From assembly GCA_017993715.1 (NCBI GenBank), contig JAGOME010000008.1, positions 1 to 64,000 of the forward strand: a stretch of 64,000 bases of DNA. The letters run 5' to 3'. The notes beneath the pieces were generated by a model. It saw only the letters and a program-made list of their open reading frames with translations, searched no databases and was not told where the DNA came from. How positions within the stretch are numbered: position 1 is the stretch's first letter; each line of letters opens with the position of its first letter. The translations under genes and the position numbers were made by a program. Positions 45,303-54,755 of this stretch are shown here, one piece after another. The DNA is from Phycicoccus sp. Lineage in GTDB: Bacteria > Actinomycetota > Actinomycetes > Actinomycetales > Dermatophilaceae.

Positions 45303-46181
45303 TCAGACGAAGGAGACCACGACGGTCGTCGCGGCTGTTGCAGACGCCGCGGTGCCCCAGGTCAGGGCCTGTGAGCTCGAGTCCCGGGTCCAGTTGCGGT
45401 CGCCGAGCGTGACCTGACGCACCCCGTAGGCCTGGCTCTTGGCCACGGCCCATTGGGCGACCGACCAGGCCTGGGTCTCGTCCTGGACGTCGACGGTGAG
45501 GATCCCGTCGGTGAGCACCCCGGTCAGGCCGTACTGCGCAGCCATGGCGTTCACCAAGCCTTCACCGTAGGCCTCCGTGGGAGCTTCGAGCCGGCAGCCG
45601 AACGCGGCCGGTGAGTGACCCGCGAGGGTCGAGGCCAACACCCGGGCCTCGGGCTCATGCTGGGCGTACGCAGTGGGCGCCGCGCTGCGCTGCACCTCCT
45701 GCGCGACAACGGTGATCTCCATCGTCTCGTAGCCGTCGATCTGGACCAAGGCGTCGTAGAACTTGTTCGTGGCATAGACCGGATCCATGACCTGTTCGGC
45801 GGTGCCCCACCCCTGCGAGGGACGCTGCTGGAACAGGCCGAGCGAGTCGCGGTCGCCGTAGTTGACGTTGTAGAGCTTGGACTCCTGCATGGCCGTCGCC
45901 AGGGCGATCGTCGCAGCCCGGGCCGGCAGCCCCCGCTGAACGGCGATTGCGGTGATCGTTGACGCGTTCTCCATTTGCTCAGGGGCGAAACTCACGGTCG
46001 ATCCGCTCGCGGTGGCCTCACATCGGGCCGGGGTGGCCAGATCGACCACGGAGCGACCGCCCACCCACAGGCCGGCCGCGACAGCGACCGCGCAGACAAC
46101 AAGGACGAGGCGTCCGAGTGGGCGGCGTCCCTGGTTGGCGCCTTCCTCAGCGAGCTCGAACGCACCCCCGCGCGTGCGCAT
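45303..46181 (-). CDS. Secreted lysozyme-fold (transglycosylase-like) protein
   Basis: The 292-residue product has a cytoplasmic N-terminus, one membrane helix (LGRLVLVVCAVAVAAGLWVGG) and an extracytoplasmic domain with AATIALATAMQESKLYNVNYGDRDSLGLFQQRPSQGWGTAEQVMDPVYATNKFYDAL, which resembles lytic transglycosylase/Rpf-like folds, with Glu in MQESKL as the possible acid. Such genes are often misnamed as heavy-metal transporters. It abuts dapD (TGATG), linking it with cell-wall synthesis. Confidence 0.7.
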   Translation of the reverse strand: MRTRGGAFELAEEGANQGRRPLGRLVLVVCAVAVAAGLWVGGRSVVDLATPARCEATASGSTVSFAPEQMENASTITAIAVQRGLPARAATIALATAMQESKLYNVNYGDRDSLGLFQQRPSQGWGTAEQVMDPVYATNKFYDALVQIDGYETMEITVVAQEVQRSAAPTAYAQHEPEARVLASTLAGHSPAAFGCRLEAPTEAYGEGLVNAMAAQYGLTGVLTDGILTVDVQDETQAWSVAQWAVAKSQAYGVRQVTLGDRNWTRDSSSQALTWGTAASATAATTVVVSFV

Positions 46182-47113
46182 CAGTCGTTGGCGTGCAGGG
46201 AAGAGTTGAGCACGATGCCGTGTCCGTCCCGCGGGCGGGCCTGAACTGCGCCGGTCACGGAGTTGCGCAGGAAGAGCAGGTTGGACTGGCCCGAAAGGTC
46301 GCGGGCCTTGGCGACGGTCCCGTCGGGGAGGCTGACCTTGGTGCCCGCAGTCAGATAGAGGCCGGCCTCAACGACGCAGTCGTCGCCCAGCGCGATGCCC
46401 AGCCCTGATTCGGCGCCCAAGAGGCAGCGTTCGCCGATGCTGACCCGCTGCGTGCCGCCGCCGGACAGCGTGCCCATCGTCGATGCCCCGCCGCCGATGT
46501 CGGAGCCGTCGCCGACGACGACGCCCTGGCTGATCCGGCCCTCGACCATCGAGGCCCCGAGGGTGCCGGCGTTGAAGTTGACGAACCCCTCGTGCATGAC
46601 GGTGGTCCCGCTCGCCAGGTGGGCGCCGAGGCGCACGCGGTCCGCGTCGGCGATCCGGACACCGGTCGGCACGACGTAGTCGACCATGCGGGGGAACTTG
46701 TCGACGCCGAGCACCTGCACGGCTCCGCGGGCCAGCAGGCGAGCGCGGGTGAGCTCGAAGCCCTCAACGGCACACGGTCCATAGTTGGTCCACACGACAT
46801 TGGGCAGCACTGCGAAGATGCCGTCGAGGTTGATCGTGTTGGGAGCGGCCACGCGGGCGCTGAGCAGATGTAGGCGCAGGTAGGCGTCGGCGGTGTCGAC
46901 CGGCGCGGCGTCGAGGTCGATGGTGGCCCGCACGACCACGCGGCGGACCTGGCGGTCGGCATCGGGACCCTCAAGAGCGGTGAGTTCGGCCGGTGCCTCG
47001 GCGTCTGGCGCCGGGCTGCCGAGGGCGGGCTGGGGATACCAGACATCGAGGGTCGTCCCGAGGTCGGTGAGCGTGGCCAGGCCGTCGGCCCAGGCCGTGC
47101 GAGGAGTCGTCAT
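46181..47113 (-). CDS. dapD: Tetrahydrodipicolinate N-succinyltransferase
   Basis: This 310-residue actinobacterial DapD has an N-terminal domain and a left-handed beta-helix (hexapeptide repeats around [37 protein letters not shown] and [19 protein letters not shown]). It succinylates tetrahydrodipicolinate, the step before DapC. ATG 47113 begins [11 protein letters not shown]; a TACCCT box lies 8 nt upstream. It is divergent from dapE over a 66-bp gap. Confidence 0.95.
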   Translation of the reverse strand: MTTPRTAWADGLATLTDLGTTLDVWYPQPALGSPAPDAEAPAELTALEGPDADRQVRRVVVRATIDLDAAPVDTADAYLRLHLLSARVAAPNTINLDGIFAVLPNVVWTNYGPCAVEGFELTRARLLARGAVQVLGVDKFPRMVDYVVPTGVRIADADRVRLGAHLASGTTVMHEGFVNFNAGTLGASMVEGRISQGVVVGDGSDIGGGASTMGTLSGGGTQRVSIGERCLLGAESGLGIALGDDCVVEAGLYLTAGTKVSLPDGTVAKARDLSGQSNLLFLRNSVTGAVQARPRDGHGIVLNSSLHAND

Positions 47114-47166
47114 GGGGTCCAAGGGTAGTTGGCTCACCACAGCGGCGGTCACGGTCCGGGCACCGG

Positions 47167-47172
47167 TAGCCT
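47167..47172 (+). promoter_or_regulatory. -10 box (TAGCCT) of leaderless dapE
   Basis: TAGCCT lies 7 nt before ATG 47180 with no ribosome site. The divergent dapD has TACCCT at 47127-47122. The two promoters share a 66-bp gap, allowing joint control of the pathway. Confidence 0.5.
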
Positions 47173-47179
47173 GCCGCGT

Positions 47180-48274
47180 ATGCCGCCCGCCACCGCCGCC
47201 CTCGACCTCTCCGCCGACGTCGCCAGCCTCACTGCGGCCCTGTGCGACATCGCGTCGGTGAGCCTGGACGAGGGGATCCTGGCGGACGCTATCGAGGCAG
47301 CCTTGGCTCCCTTAACCCATCTGTCGGTCACGCGGCTCGGGAACACCATCGTCGCGCGCACCGGCCTGGGTCGGGGCGAGCGCATCGTGCTGGCGGGTCA
47401 CATCGACACGGTGCCCATCACGGTCGACCCGGCCAACGTGCCTACCCGCCTGGTCGAGGTCGCTGGGACGGACATGCTTTGGGGTCGCGGGACGGTCGAC
47501 ATGAAGGGCGGCGTCGCCGTCCAGTTGCGGCTCGCCCAGGAACTCAGCGAGCCCAACCGGGACCTCACCTTCGTCTTCTACGAGGGTGAGGAGATCGACA
47601 GCGAGTACAACGGCCTGCTGCACCTGCAGCAACAACGCCCTGACCTCATCAACGACGCCGTGTTTGCCGTGCTGCTCGAACCCACGAGTGCCCAGGTCGA
47701 GGGCGGCTGCAAGGGCACCCTGCGCGCCGAGGTCGTTCTCAAGGGCATCGCCGCCCATTCCGCGCGTCCGTGGAAGGGGCACAACGCGATCCATGATGCG
47801 GCACCGATTCTCGCGCGCCTCGCGGAATATGTACCGCGAGATCAGATTGTCGACGGGCTGGAGTACCGAGAGGCCCTCAACGTGGTCCTGATCTCCGGTG
47901 GCATCGCGGGCAATGTCATCCCGGACAGATGTGTGGTCACCGTCAACTACCGCTATGCGCCCGACCGCAGTCCTGAGGAGGCCGAGGCTCACGTGCGCGA
48001 GGTCCTGCACGGTTACGACGTGACGATCGTCGACAACGCCGGAGGCGCCCGGCCCGGACTCCACCTCCCTGCGGCCCAGGCCTTCGTGGACGCCCTGGGC
48101 GTCGAGGTCACGGCCAAACAGGGCTGGACCGACGTGGCCCGTTTCTCGGCCATGGGCGTGCCCGCCGTCAACTTCGGCCCCGGCGACCCCAACCTGGCCC
48201 ACATGGACGACGAGCAGTGCCCGGTCGCGCAGTACCTCGCGTGTGAGGAGGCGCTGCTGCGCTGGCTGGCCTGA
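47180..48274 (+). CDS. dapE: Succinyl-diaminopimelate desuccinylase
   Basis: The 364-residue M20 metallopeptidase-fold enzyme shows the zinc ligands in [23 protein letters not shown], the catalytic Glu in [13 protein letters not shown], and a C-terminal [14 protein letters not shown]. It releases succinate from succinyl-diaminopimelate. The dimerisation domain with [16 protein letters not shown] is present. It is the last step of the DapD-DapC-DapE series. Confidence 0.95.
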   Translation: MPPATAALDLSADVASLTAALCDIASVSLDEGILADAIEAALAPLTHLSVTRLGNTIVARTGLGRGERIVLAGHIDTVPITVDPANVPTRLVEVAGTDMLWGRGTVDMKGGVAVQLRLAQELSEPNRDLTFVFYEGEEIDSEYNGLLHLQQQRPDLINDAVFAVLLEPTSAQVEGGCKGTLRAEVVLKGIAAHSARPWKGHNAIHDAAPILARLAEYVPRDQIVDGLEYREALNVVLISGGIAGNVIPDRCVVTVNYRYAPDRSPEEAEAHVREVLHGYDVTIVDNAGGARPGLHLPAAQAFVDALGVEVTAKQGWTDVARFSAMGVPAVNFGPGDPNLAHMDDEQCPVAQYLACEEALLRWLA

Positions 48275-48332
48275 CCAGCCGTCTCACCTGCGCGAGACTA
48301 CGGGCGAGGAGCGCACGGCATACCCTGGGCCG

Positions 48333-49118
48333 GTGACTTTCCCCACGCCTGCCGGCCACACCGACGGCTATCACAAGGGACCTGTCGTGCTGCGGCGGAC
48401 CCAGGTCCCCGGCTCGACGACGGACCAACGGCTCCTTGACCATCGAGGCCCGGCCGACTGGGTCCACACCGACCCCTGGCGGGTGCTGCGGATCCAGAGC
48501 GAGTTCGTCGAGGGCTTCGGCGCCTTGGCCGAACTCGGTAAGGCCGTCAGCGTGTTCGGCTCAGCTCGCACCAAGCCCGACGACCCGGCCTACGCGCTCG
48601 GCGTCAAGGTCGGCCGCGCTCTGGTCGACGCGGGGTATGCCGTCATTACTGGCGGGGGCCCGGGGGCGATGGAGGCGGCGAACAAGGGGGCCTGTGAGGC
48701 TGGGGGCGTCTCGGTCGGGCTCGGTATCGAGTTGCCCTTCGAGACCGGACTCAACGACTACGTCGATCTCGGCGTCAACTTCCGCTACTTCTTTGCCCGC
48801 AAGACGATGTTCCTGAAGTACGCCCAGGGGTTCATCGTCCTTCCCGGGGGCATGGGCACCCTGGATGAGCTGTTCGAGGCCGTCACGCTCGTCCAGACCG
48901 GCAAGGTCACCAGTTTCCCGATCGTCCTGATCGGGATCGACTACTGGGGTGGTCTGCTGGACTGGTTGCGGACGTCGGCGGTGGGCCTGGGGACAATCGG
49001 CCCTGCGGACCTTGACCTCCTCACCCTGACCGACGACGTCGACGAGGCAGTGGCCGTCATCAAAGCCGCAGAGCACGCCGAAGAAGCGGCCCGGGCCGGG
49101 AAGTCGGAATCACTCTGA
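48333..49118 (+). CDS. LOG-family (TIGR00730) Rossmann-fold protein
   Basis: The 261-residue product has the lysine-decarboxylase-like/LOG fold: AVSVFGSARTKPDD, VITGGGPGAMEAANKGACEAGG, and the phosphoribohydrolase motif VLPGGMGTLDELFEAVTL. Homologues split nucleotide 5'-monophosphates such as cytokinin ribosides into base and ribose phosphate. A TACCCT box lies 6 nt before GTG 48333. Its stop overlaps the next start (TGATG). Confidence 0.88.
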   Translation: MTFPTPAGHTDGYHKGPVVLRRTQVPGSTTDQRLLDHRGPADWVHTDPWRVLRIQSEFVEGFGALAELGKAVSVFGSARTKPDDPAYALGVKVGRALVDAGYAVITGGGPGAMEAANKGACEAGGVSVGLGIELPFETGLNDYVDLGVNFRYFFARKTMFLKYAQGFIVLPGGMGTLDELFEAVTLVQTGKVTSFPIVLIGIDYWGGLLDWLRTSAVGLGTIGPADLDLLTLTDDVDEAVAVIKAAEHAEEAARAGKSESL

Positions 49119-51406
49119 TGCTGTGGCTGATCGTCATCGCGGTCAGCGCGGGCGGCGTCATCCTGGCCGCGTTACGGGTCGCCCATGGGACCTGGTCGAT
49201 GAGGGATTTGACCGAGCCGCTGACGTCCACCCCCGGTCCGCTGCCGCTGCCGGCGCCCCCGGCCGCAGTCAGTCGCGCCGATCTCGTCGCGATCCGGTTC
49301 GACCGAGCGCTGCGCGGTTACGACCCGACCATCGTCGACGACCGGCTCGAGGAGATCGCCGACGCGCTCGATCCCACAGTGGCCGACGACGACCGGAACG
49401 CGACCTCGATCGGGTTGGCGAGCGTCGTCGATGTCGCGGCCGAGCCCATCCCTGTGCGGGCCCTGGGCTACCGGATGGATCAGGTCGATGCTGTGCTGGA
49501 CAGGTGGACTCGGCCTGGTGTCGTGGACCTCATGCCTGCGCCGTCTGATCTCCCGCCCCCGCCCCCCGATCTGCAACCCATGGTGCCTGCCGCGGATCCG
49601 TGGGTTGGGGCTGAGGTGGACACGCGAACCGAGCCGGAGCTCACGCCTCGGGGAGACGACGTGCCGCGTCCGGGGCCCCTCACGTGGCGGGCGACCATGG
49701 TGGCTTTCGTCCTCTACGCGAGCGCGGCGGCATTCGTGCTCCGACGGCTGATCGCCGACCCGGCCGGCGGCTACCTGTCCCAGGGGGTGCAGGACCAGCA
49801 GGCCTTCGAGTGGTACTTCGGAGCGACCGCCCACAATCTCGCGAGTCTGTCCAACCCGCTGTTCACGACCCTGCAGAACTACCCCGACGGGGTCAACCTG
49901 ATGTCGAATGCCGCCGTCATGGGCCTGGCGGCGCCGCTCGCTCCCCTGACCTGGGTGGCCGGGCCCCACGTGACCTTCCTCCTCATCGAATGGCTCGGGT
50001 TCACCCTCACGGCCTTCGCCTGGTACCTCCTGTTTGTCCGCCGCCTGCTCGCCGCCCCGTGGACGGCGATGATCGGGGGAGCGCTGTGCGGCTTCTCACC
50101 GGCGATGGTGTCCCACGGCAACGGCCACCCCAACTTCCTCGCTCAGTTCCTCGTCCCCGTCCTCATCGACCGGATTCTCGCCTTGCAGCAGTCCCCGCAG
50201 CGATGGCGCCCGATTGGTCTCACCATCGGACTGCTCGCCGCGTGGCAGCTGTGGATGGGGGAGGAGGTCCTGCTCCTCGCCGCTGTCGGGATCGGCGTGT
50301 TGGCGCTGGTTCTGGCCCTGCACGGTCGCCTCCCGTGGCGCGCGCTCCTGCCAGGCATTGCGCTCGCCCTGGGTGTCGGGATCGCCGTGTTCGCGATCCC
50401 GCTGTGGTGGCAGTTCTTCGGGCCGCAGTCCTATCGCGAGATCTGGTCGCCGCCGGGTGGCAACGACCTGGCCGCCCTGTGGGGTCGTGCCACGCGCACG
50501 ATCGGCGCTGACCCGTGGGCGTCCGCGGCCCTGTCGATGAACCGGACAGAGGAGAACGCGTTCTTCGGGATCCCCCTCTGGTTCGTCGCCGTCGCCGCGG
50601 TGATCCTGCTTTGGCGGCGCCCGCTCGTGCGAGCGATGGCCGTCGTTATCGTCGTCAGCTGCTGGTTGTCGCTTGGTCCGCAGGTGCTGCTTCACGGACA
50701 GCCCATCGCGGTGCCCGCCCCGTGGCGGCTGTTTGACACTGCGCCCCTGGTCGGAAACGTCCTGCCCAGTCGGTTCTCGATGGTCGCGGTCCCGGCCTTC
50801 GCTGTGCTGCTGGTCCTGCTGCTGGAGTGGGCCCGCGAGCGGATGCGCCGCCGTCCGATGTCGCTGCCCGCGGCCGCCGCAGCCGGGGCCGCGGCCGTGG
50901 CCGTGGGCGTGGCCCTGCTCCCCATAGTTCCAACCTCGTTGGTGGTCGACCCGCGTCCCCCGACGCCGGCTCTGTTCACCGGCGGCGGCTGGACCGACCT
51001 CGTCGATGACGGCTCAATCCTGGCCATCCCGCCACCCGACATCAGCGACTTGCGGGCGGGCGACTGGCAGGCCGCCGCACGCTATGACTTTCCCCTGGTC
51101 GAGGGCTACTTCCTCGGCCCGGATGCCTCCGGGAGCGGTCAGGGGCAACGGGGCGCGACGCGCCGGCCGCTGTCCCAATGGCTGGCCGAGATCGCCCAGA
51201 CAGACCAAGCGCGGCAAGCGACCTCCGACGATCGTCAGGTGTTCATCGACGATGTACGCGCCTGGCGCACTGATGCTCTTGTGCTCCCCCAGGGTCGCGA
51301 CGACGAGGCGGTCCTGCTCAGCTCGCTCACCAGTGTCTTCGGCGCGCCGGTCGCGCGCGAGGGCGCGTGGGTCTGGGACGTGCGCAACCTGCGGGCGCCG
51401 GGCTGA
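49118..51406 (+). CDS. Fusion: DivIVA-like N-terminus plus polytopic GT-C-type membrane domain
   Basis: The 762-residue product starts with one membrane helix (LWLIVIAVSAGGVILAAL), then two DivIVA-like elements, IRFDRALRGYDPTIVDDRLEEIADAL (about residue 63) and ALGYRMDQVDAVLDRW (about residue 115). A Pro-rich linker follows. From about residue 195 it becomes a polytopic membrane protein with a DQQAFEWYFGATAHNL loop and roughly ten helices, similar to GT-C glycosyltransferase-like proteins, and ends in a soluble domain. In related genomes a short DivIVA-domain gene usually occupies this place between the LOG gene and DUF3117. No stop or frameshift separates the two halves. Confidence 0.75.
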   Translation: MLWLIVIAVSAGGVILAALRVAHGTWSMRDLTEPLTSTPGPLPLPAPPAAVSRADLVAIRFDRALRGYDPTIVDDRLEEIADALDPTVADDDRNATSIGLASVVDVAAEPIPVRALGYRMDQVDAVLDRWTRPGVVDLMPAPSDLPPPPPDLQPMVPAADPWVGAEVDTRTEPELTPRGDDVPRPGPLTWRATMVAFVLYASAAAFVLRRLIADPAGGYLSQGVQDQQAFEWYFGATAHNLASLSNPLFTTLQNYPDGVNLMSNAAVMGLAAPLAPLTWVAGPHVTFLLIEWLGFTLTAFAWYLLFVRRLLAAPWTAMIGGALCGFSPAMVSHGNGHPNFLAQFLVPVLIDRILALQQSPQRWRPIGLTIGLLAAWQLWMGEEVLLLAAVGIGVLALVLALHGRLPWRALLPGIALALGVGIAVFAIPLWWQFFGPQSYREIWSPPGGNDLAALWGRATRTIGADPWASAALSMNRTEENAFFGIPLWFVAVAAVILLWRRPLVRAMAVVIVVSCWLSLGPQVLLHGQPIAVPAPWRLFDTAPLVGNVLPSRFSMVAVPAFAVLLVLLLEWARERMRRRPMSLPAAAAAGAAAVAVGVALLPIVPTSLVVDPRPPTPALFTGGGWTDLVDDGSILAIPPPDISDLRAGDWQAAARYDFPLVEGYFLGPDASGSGQGQRGATRRPLSQWLAEIAQTDQARQATSDDRQVFIDDVRAWRTDALVLPQGRDDEAVLLSSLTSVFGAPVAREGAWVWDVRNLRAPG

Positions 51407-51603
51407 CCTCCTCGCCTCTGGTGGTGGCCCGGCAGACGTTGGGCAGTTCCACGCGTGCCCTGCGTGACCCTCGTCGAGGGAGGCGGATTTCGTCACACGC
51501 GGGCCGCGCGGGATAATGGAGCGCGACGCCCGTGACGAACGTGCGGGTGAGAAGTACTTGTTCGTGCCGGGACGTGCCGAGCACGACGACGAAGGGATGA
51601 CCC

Positions 51604-51777
51604 ATGGCGGCGATGAAGCCCAGGACCGGGGATGGACCCCTCGAGGTGGTCAAGGAGGGTCGGTGCATTGTCCTGCGCATGCCCCTCGAAGGTGGTGGCC
51701 GACTCGTGGTCGAGATGACTGCAGACGAGGTGCGCGCACTGGGCGCTGCCATCGACGGCTGTGAGGCCCTGAAGTAG
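51604..51777 (+). CDS. DUF3117 small protein
   Basis: This 57-residue protein reads MAAMKPRTGDGPLEVVKEGR, CIVLRMPLEGGGRLVVEMTA and DEVRALGAAIDGCEALK. It is the DUF3117 family, found as one copy next to LOG and DivIVA-domain genes in actinobacteria. Its function is unknown. GAAGGG lies before the ATG. A GATAAT at 51512-51517 is a possible -10 box giving a leader of about 80 nt. A strong terminator follows by 20 bases, so the gene is a compact independent unit. Confidence 0.92.
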   Translation: MAAMKPRTGDGPLEVVKEGRCIVLRMPLEGGGRLVVEMTADEVRALGAAIDGCEALK

Positions 51778-51796
51778 GTCGACGCTTACTCCAGGT

Positions 51797-51842
51797 CAAT
51801 GAGGACGGGCCCCGCACACCGTGTTGGGGCCCGTCCTCATTG
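51797..51842 (+). terminator. DUF3117 terminator hairpin
   Basis: CAATGAGGACGGGCCCC (51797-51813) and its exact complement (51826-51842) form a 17-bp stem with a 12-nt loop. It ends one base before the -10 box (51844) of pepA, so termination and the next start are back to back. Confidence 0.85.
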
Positions 51843-51843
51843 C

Positions 51844-51849
51844 TAGGTT
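51844..51849 (+). promoter_or_regulatory. -10 box (TAGGTT) of leaderless pepA
   Basis: TAGGTT lies 6 nt before GTG 51856. There is no Shine-Dalgarno because the preceding bases belong to the terminator stem and the -10 box. Confidence 0.5.
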
Positions 51850-51855
51850 GAGCGG

Positions 51856-53385
51856 GTGCCGCCCCGCGAGACTGCCGCCGATCCGCACCTGTCCGCCCTC
51901 TTGGTCGACCCCGGACCCGTTCCGGCGGTGACCCAGGCGCTGGGCGCCCGCGGGGATGGACATGGCGATGTGGTGGTCGCCGTGGGCCATGCCACGGCCG
52001 ACACTGAGGTGTCTCTCGCGGCCCGCCTCGAGGCCTTCGGCCTCGAGGGTGCGGAGCTGGTCGCCACCCACGAGCCGGGCAGCGCACCGGGCGTCCTGAC
52101 GTCGGTGCCCTTGCCCCCGGGGCGCTTTGTCGCCCGCCGCCTGGCAGTCCTGGGTTTCGGCAATGCCGGCCCGGACGCGCTGCGCGCCGCGGGAGCCGCC
52201 CTGGGGCGCGCGACCCGAGGCCAGGCCCACGTCGTCGCCGACCTCACCGGCGCCGCCGATGACGAGGCGCTCGCGGCATTCGTCGAGGGTTTCATGCTCG
52301 GCGGCTGGGCCAGCCCCCGCTGGACGGCCGCCGGTCCAGTGGCCGGCGCGGAGGTGCCCACCCAGTTGCGGGTCATCACCGACCGCGATCCGCAGGTGGC
52401 GACGGCCGCTCGGGTGCGCGCCCTGGCCACTGTGCGCGCCCGCATCCTGGGCGCCACCCCGTCCAACATCAAGTCACCCGCCTGGTTTGCCGCCCAGGCC
52501 CGCACCCTGGCGCGACGTCACGGCCTTGACGTCACGCTGCGCGGCGAACGCCAACTGCGTGCGGAGGGGTTCGGTGGCTTGCTGGCCGTGGGTGGGGGAT
52601 CGGCGACCCCGCCGACGTTGGTCACGGTCTCGTGGACCCCGCCAGCCGCGGGTCCACGCACGCGCCATGTCGTCCTCGTGGGCAAGGGCATCACCTTCGA
52701 CACCGGTGGGCTCGACGTCAAACCCGCCGAAGGCATGCTCCCGATGAAGACGGACATGCTGGGAGCAGGGATTGTCCTGGCCGTGATGGCGGCCTGTCAG
52801 GATCTGGGTGTTGGCGTCCGCGTCACCGGGCTGCTGCCGCTGGCGGAGAATGCCGTGAGCGGCGCGGCGTATCGCCCCGGTGACGTCATCACGCAGTACG
52901 GCGGCTCGACGGTGGAAATCGGCAACACCGACGCCGAAGGCCGGATCGTGCTCGCCGACGCCCTCGCCCACGCCGATCGCGATCTCGACCCCGACCTCAT
53001 CGTGGATGTGGCCACGCTGACTGGAGCCGCCAGGCTGGCCCTGGCCCGGGTGATGGCGCCAGTCTTCGGCAGCGACCAGGGGCTCGTGGCCGATCTGGTG
53101 GCCGCCGGAGACGTCACGGGCGAGCCACTTTGGCCGATGCCCATGCCGGAGACCTATCGGCCGGGGCTGCGCTCCGAGGTGGCCGACCTACGCCAGGTGG
53201 TGCCCGGAGGGGCCGGATCGATCATGGCGGCCATGTTCCTCGCCCACTTCGCCGGCGAGCGCGCCTGGGCCCACCTCGACATCGCCGGGACTGGCCGCTC
53301 AGAGGTCGACAGCGGCCTGGTGGGCAAGGGGCCGACGGCCTTCGGGACCCGGCTGCTGCTGCGTTGGCTGCAGACCTTGGCCTGA
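51856..53385 (+). CDS. pepA: Leucyl aminopeptidase (M17)
   Basis: The 509-residue protein has an N-terminal domain and the M17 catalytic domain: HVVLVGKGITFDTGGLDVKP (metal Lys and Asp), MKTDMLGAG, and the signature NTDAEGRIVLADAL with its Asp and Glu ligands, plus catalytic Arg. It removes N-terminal residues from peptides and takes part in peptide recycling. Length is normal. Two octamer copies (52274, 52848) lie inside. Confidence 0.93.
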   Translation: MPPRETAADPHLSALLVDPGPVPAVTQALGARGDGHGDVVVAVGHATADTEVSLAARLEAFGLEGAELVATHEPGSAPGVLTSVPLPPGRFVARRLAVLGFGNAGPDALRAAGAALGRATRGQAHVVADLTGAADDEALAAFVEGFMLGGWASPRWTAAGPVAGAEVPTQLRVITDRDPQVATAARVRALATVRARILGATPSNIKSPAWFAAQARTLARRHGLDVTLRGERQLRAEGFGGLLAVGGGSATPPTLVTVSWTPPAAGPRTRHVVLVGKGITFDTGGLDVKPAEGMLPMKTDMLGAGIVLAVMAACQDLGVGVRVTGLLPLAENAVSGAAYRPGDVITQYGGSTVEIGNTDAEGRIVLADALAHADRDLDPDLIVDVATLTGAARLALARVMAPVFGSDQGLVADLVAAGDVTGEPLWPMPMPETYRPGLRSEVADLRQVVPGGAGSIMAAMFLAHFAGERAWAHLDIAGTGRSEVDSGLVGKGPTAFGTRLLLRWLQTLA

Positions 53386-53558
53386 CGGGGGTCATTGGCA
53401 AAAAGTTCTCCGGTGAAATGGGCGTGACGCGGGGTGAGACGCGGTGGAAACCCCGGACCGCGACAGTTAGCGTCACGCACACGGGGTCAATTGCTACGCC
53501 GTGCGGGTCTCGGGAGGGGACTCGGGACGACCCGCCGGCGAGCCATGAAGGAGAAGAC

Positions 53559-53912
53559 ATGAACGCTGGATACGGCCTGACGGTGCGATGGTCGCTTGCT
53601 GATGCCCCCGCGGGGGTGGAGCGGCGGCTGCGTGAGTATGTCGTCGGCACGTCGATCGCCCGGTTCATGTTCCTCGACGGGCTGGCCTTCAAGGTCTGGC
53701 GCATGCGGCCCAGCGAGTGGTTCGAGGGCACCTACGTCTTCGACTCCGAGCACGAGCGCGCGATGTTCCGCAAGGGCTTCGAGGAGAGCGCAGCCGATTC
53801 GCCGGGCTCACGGCTCATCGGCTCTGCCCCGATCCTCATCGAGGACTACGAGGTCGTCGCGATCGCCGAGGGTCCCGCGGGGTTCCGTCGGGGCGCCGGC
53901 CCCGAGCTCTGA
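53559..53912 (+). CDS. Hypothetical protein
   Basis: I do not recognise a named family with certainty. The 117-residue product (MNAGYGLTVRWSLADAPAGV, then ARFMFLDGLAFKVWRMRPSEWFEGTYVFDSEHERAMFRKGFEE) resembles ferredoxin-like dimeric alpha-beta barrel proteins such as YdhR-type monooxygenase relatives. GAAGGAGA is a strong ribosome site 5 nt before ATG 53559. The 173-bp gap upstream should hold its promoter; nothing else is seen there. Confidence 0.65.
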   Translation: MNAGYGLTVRWSLADAPAGVERRLREYVVGTSIARFMFLDGLAFKVWRMRPSEWFEGTYVFDSEHERAMFRKGFEESAADSPGSRLIGSAPILIEDYEVVAIAEGPAGFRRGAGPEL

Positions 53913-53978
53913 TCCCGCCGGCCACGCGACGTCAGAGGCTGTGAGCCCCTTCCCATCAGGGGACGGGCTAGACCTCGC

Positions 53979-54611
53979 TCAGCTGCGGACTGCGACGAAC
54001 ATCCCGTCGCCGACCGGCAGCAGCGCAGGCACGAGCCGGTCGTCGTCGCGTAGGGCCTTGCCGAGGTCGCGCAGGATCGTGGTCGCCTCGTCCCGGGCCG
54101 CCGGGTCGGCGACCTTGTCGTGCCACAGCATGTTGTCCAGGATGAGCACCCCACCAGGTCGGAGCAGCCGAATGCCGTGTTCGGCGTAGGCCGGGTACGA
54201 CTCCTTGTCCGCGTCGATGACGACCAGGTCGTAGGCGCCATCGGTCATGCGGGGGAGCACCTCCAAGGCATGACCCCCGATGACGCGGGTGCGCTGCGCC
54301 TTGATGCCGGCCGCGCTGAACGCCTCGCGGGCCGCTCGCTGGTGCTCAGGGGACAGATCGATCGTGGTCAGGACGCCGTCTGACGGCATGCCGGCCAGGA
54401 GCCACAGGCCAGACGTCCCGGCACCGGTGCCGATCTCGATCACGTGACGGGCCGGCAGAGCAGCGGCCAGGAAGCGCAGCATCGCTCCCGAACCCGTCCC
54501 GACGGGCACCGCGCCGAACTGCAGGCCGCGCGACCGCGCCAGCTGATACAGCTCCGGCTCGGGAACGAACTCCTCGGCGTAGGACCAGCTTCCCGGCTTG
54601 AGCGTGCTCAT
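53979..54611 (-). CDS. Family 3 O-methyltransferase (Rv1220c-like)
   Basis: This 210-residue SAM-dependent methyltransferase has motif I HVIEIGTGAGTSGLWLL, an acidic motif II LTTIDLSPEHQ, and a DLVVIDADKESYPAYAEHGIRLLRPGGVLILDNMLWHD block with the metal-binding Asp residues of catechol-type enzymes. The acceptor is unknown. It is divergent from sigE, as Rv1220c is from sigE in M. tuberculosis. A TAGGGT box is 7 nt before ATG 54611, so it should be leaderless. Confidence 0.88.
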   Translation of the reverse strand: MSTLKPGSWSYAEEFVPEPELYQLARSRGLQFGAVPVGTGSGAMLRFLAAALPARHVIEIGTGAGTSGLWLLAGMPSDGVLTTIDLSPEHQRAAREAFSAAGIKAQRTRVIGGHALEVLPRMTDGAYDLVVIDADKESYPAYAEHGIRLLRPGGVLILDNMLWHDKVADPAARDEATTILRDLGKALRDDDRLVPALLPVGDGMFVAVRS

Positions 54612-54673
54612 GGAACCCACCCTATGTCGCAGCCGTCCCACCCGGACCTCACAGAAAAAGTTCAGGAATCCTC

Positions 54674-54700
54674 GGAACAATCGAGCACCTCCTGACGTAC
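54674..54700 (+). promoter_or_regulatory. Candidate SigE-dependent promoter of sigE
   Basis: GGAAC (54674-54678), a 17-bp spacer and CGTAC (54696-54700) match the ECF sigma pattern GGAAC-N16-17-CGTT known for SigE-type factors. It lies 56 bases before the sigE start and would give autoregulation. Confidence 0.55.
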
Positions 54701-54755
54701 CGACTACACAGCGTGCGAGCCGAGACCTCGCGACGTCACCTCACGAAGGACACAG

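Noticed and set aside
53940..53975. Hairpin between the hypothetical gene and the methyltransferase gene
   Set aside because: The stem is interrupted and short; a terminator is plausible but not supported enough to list.
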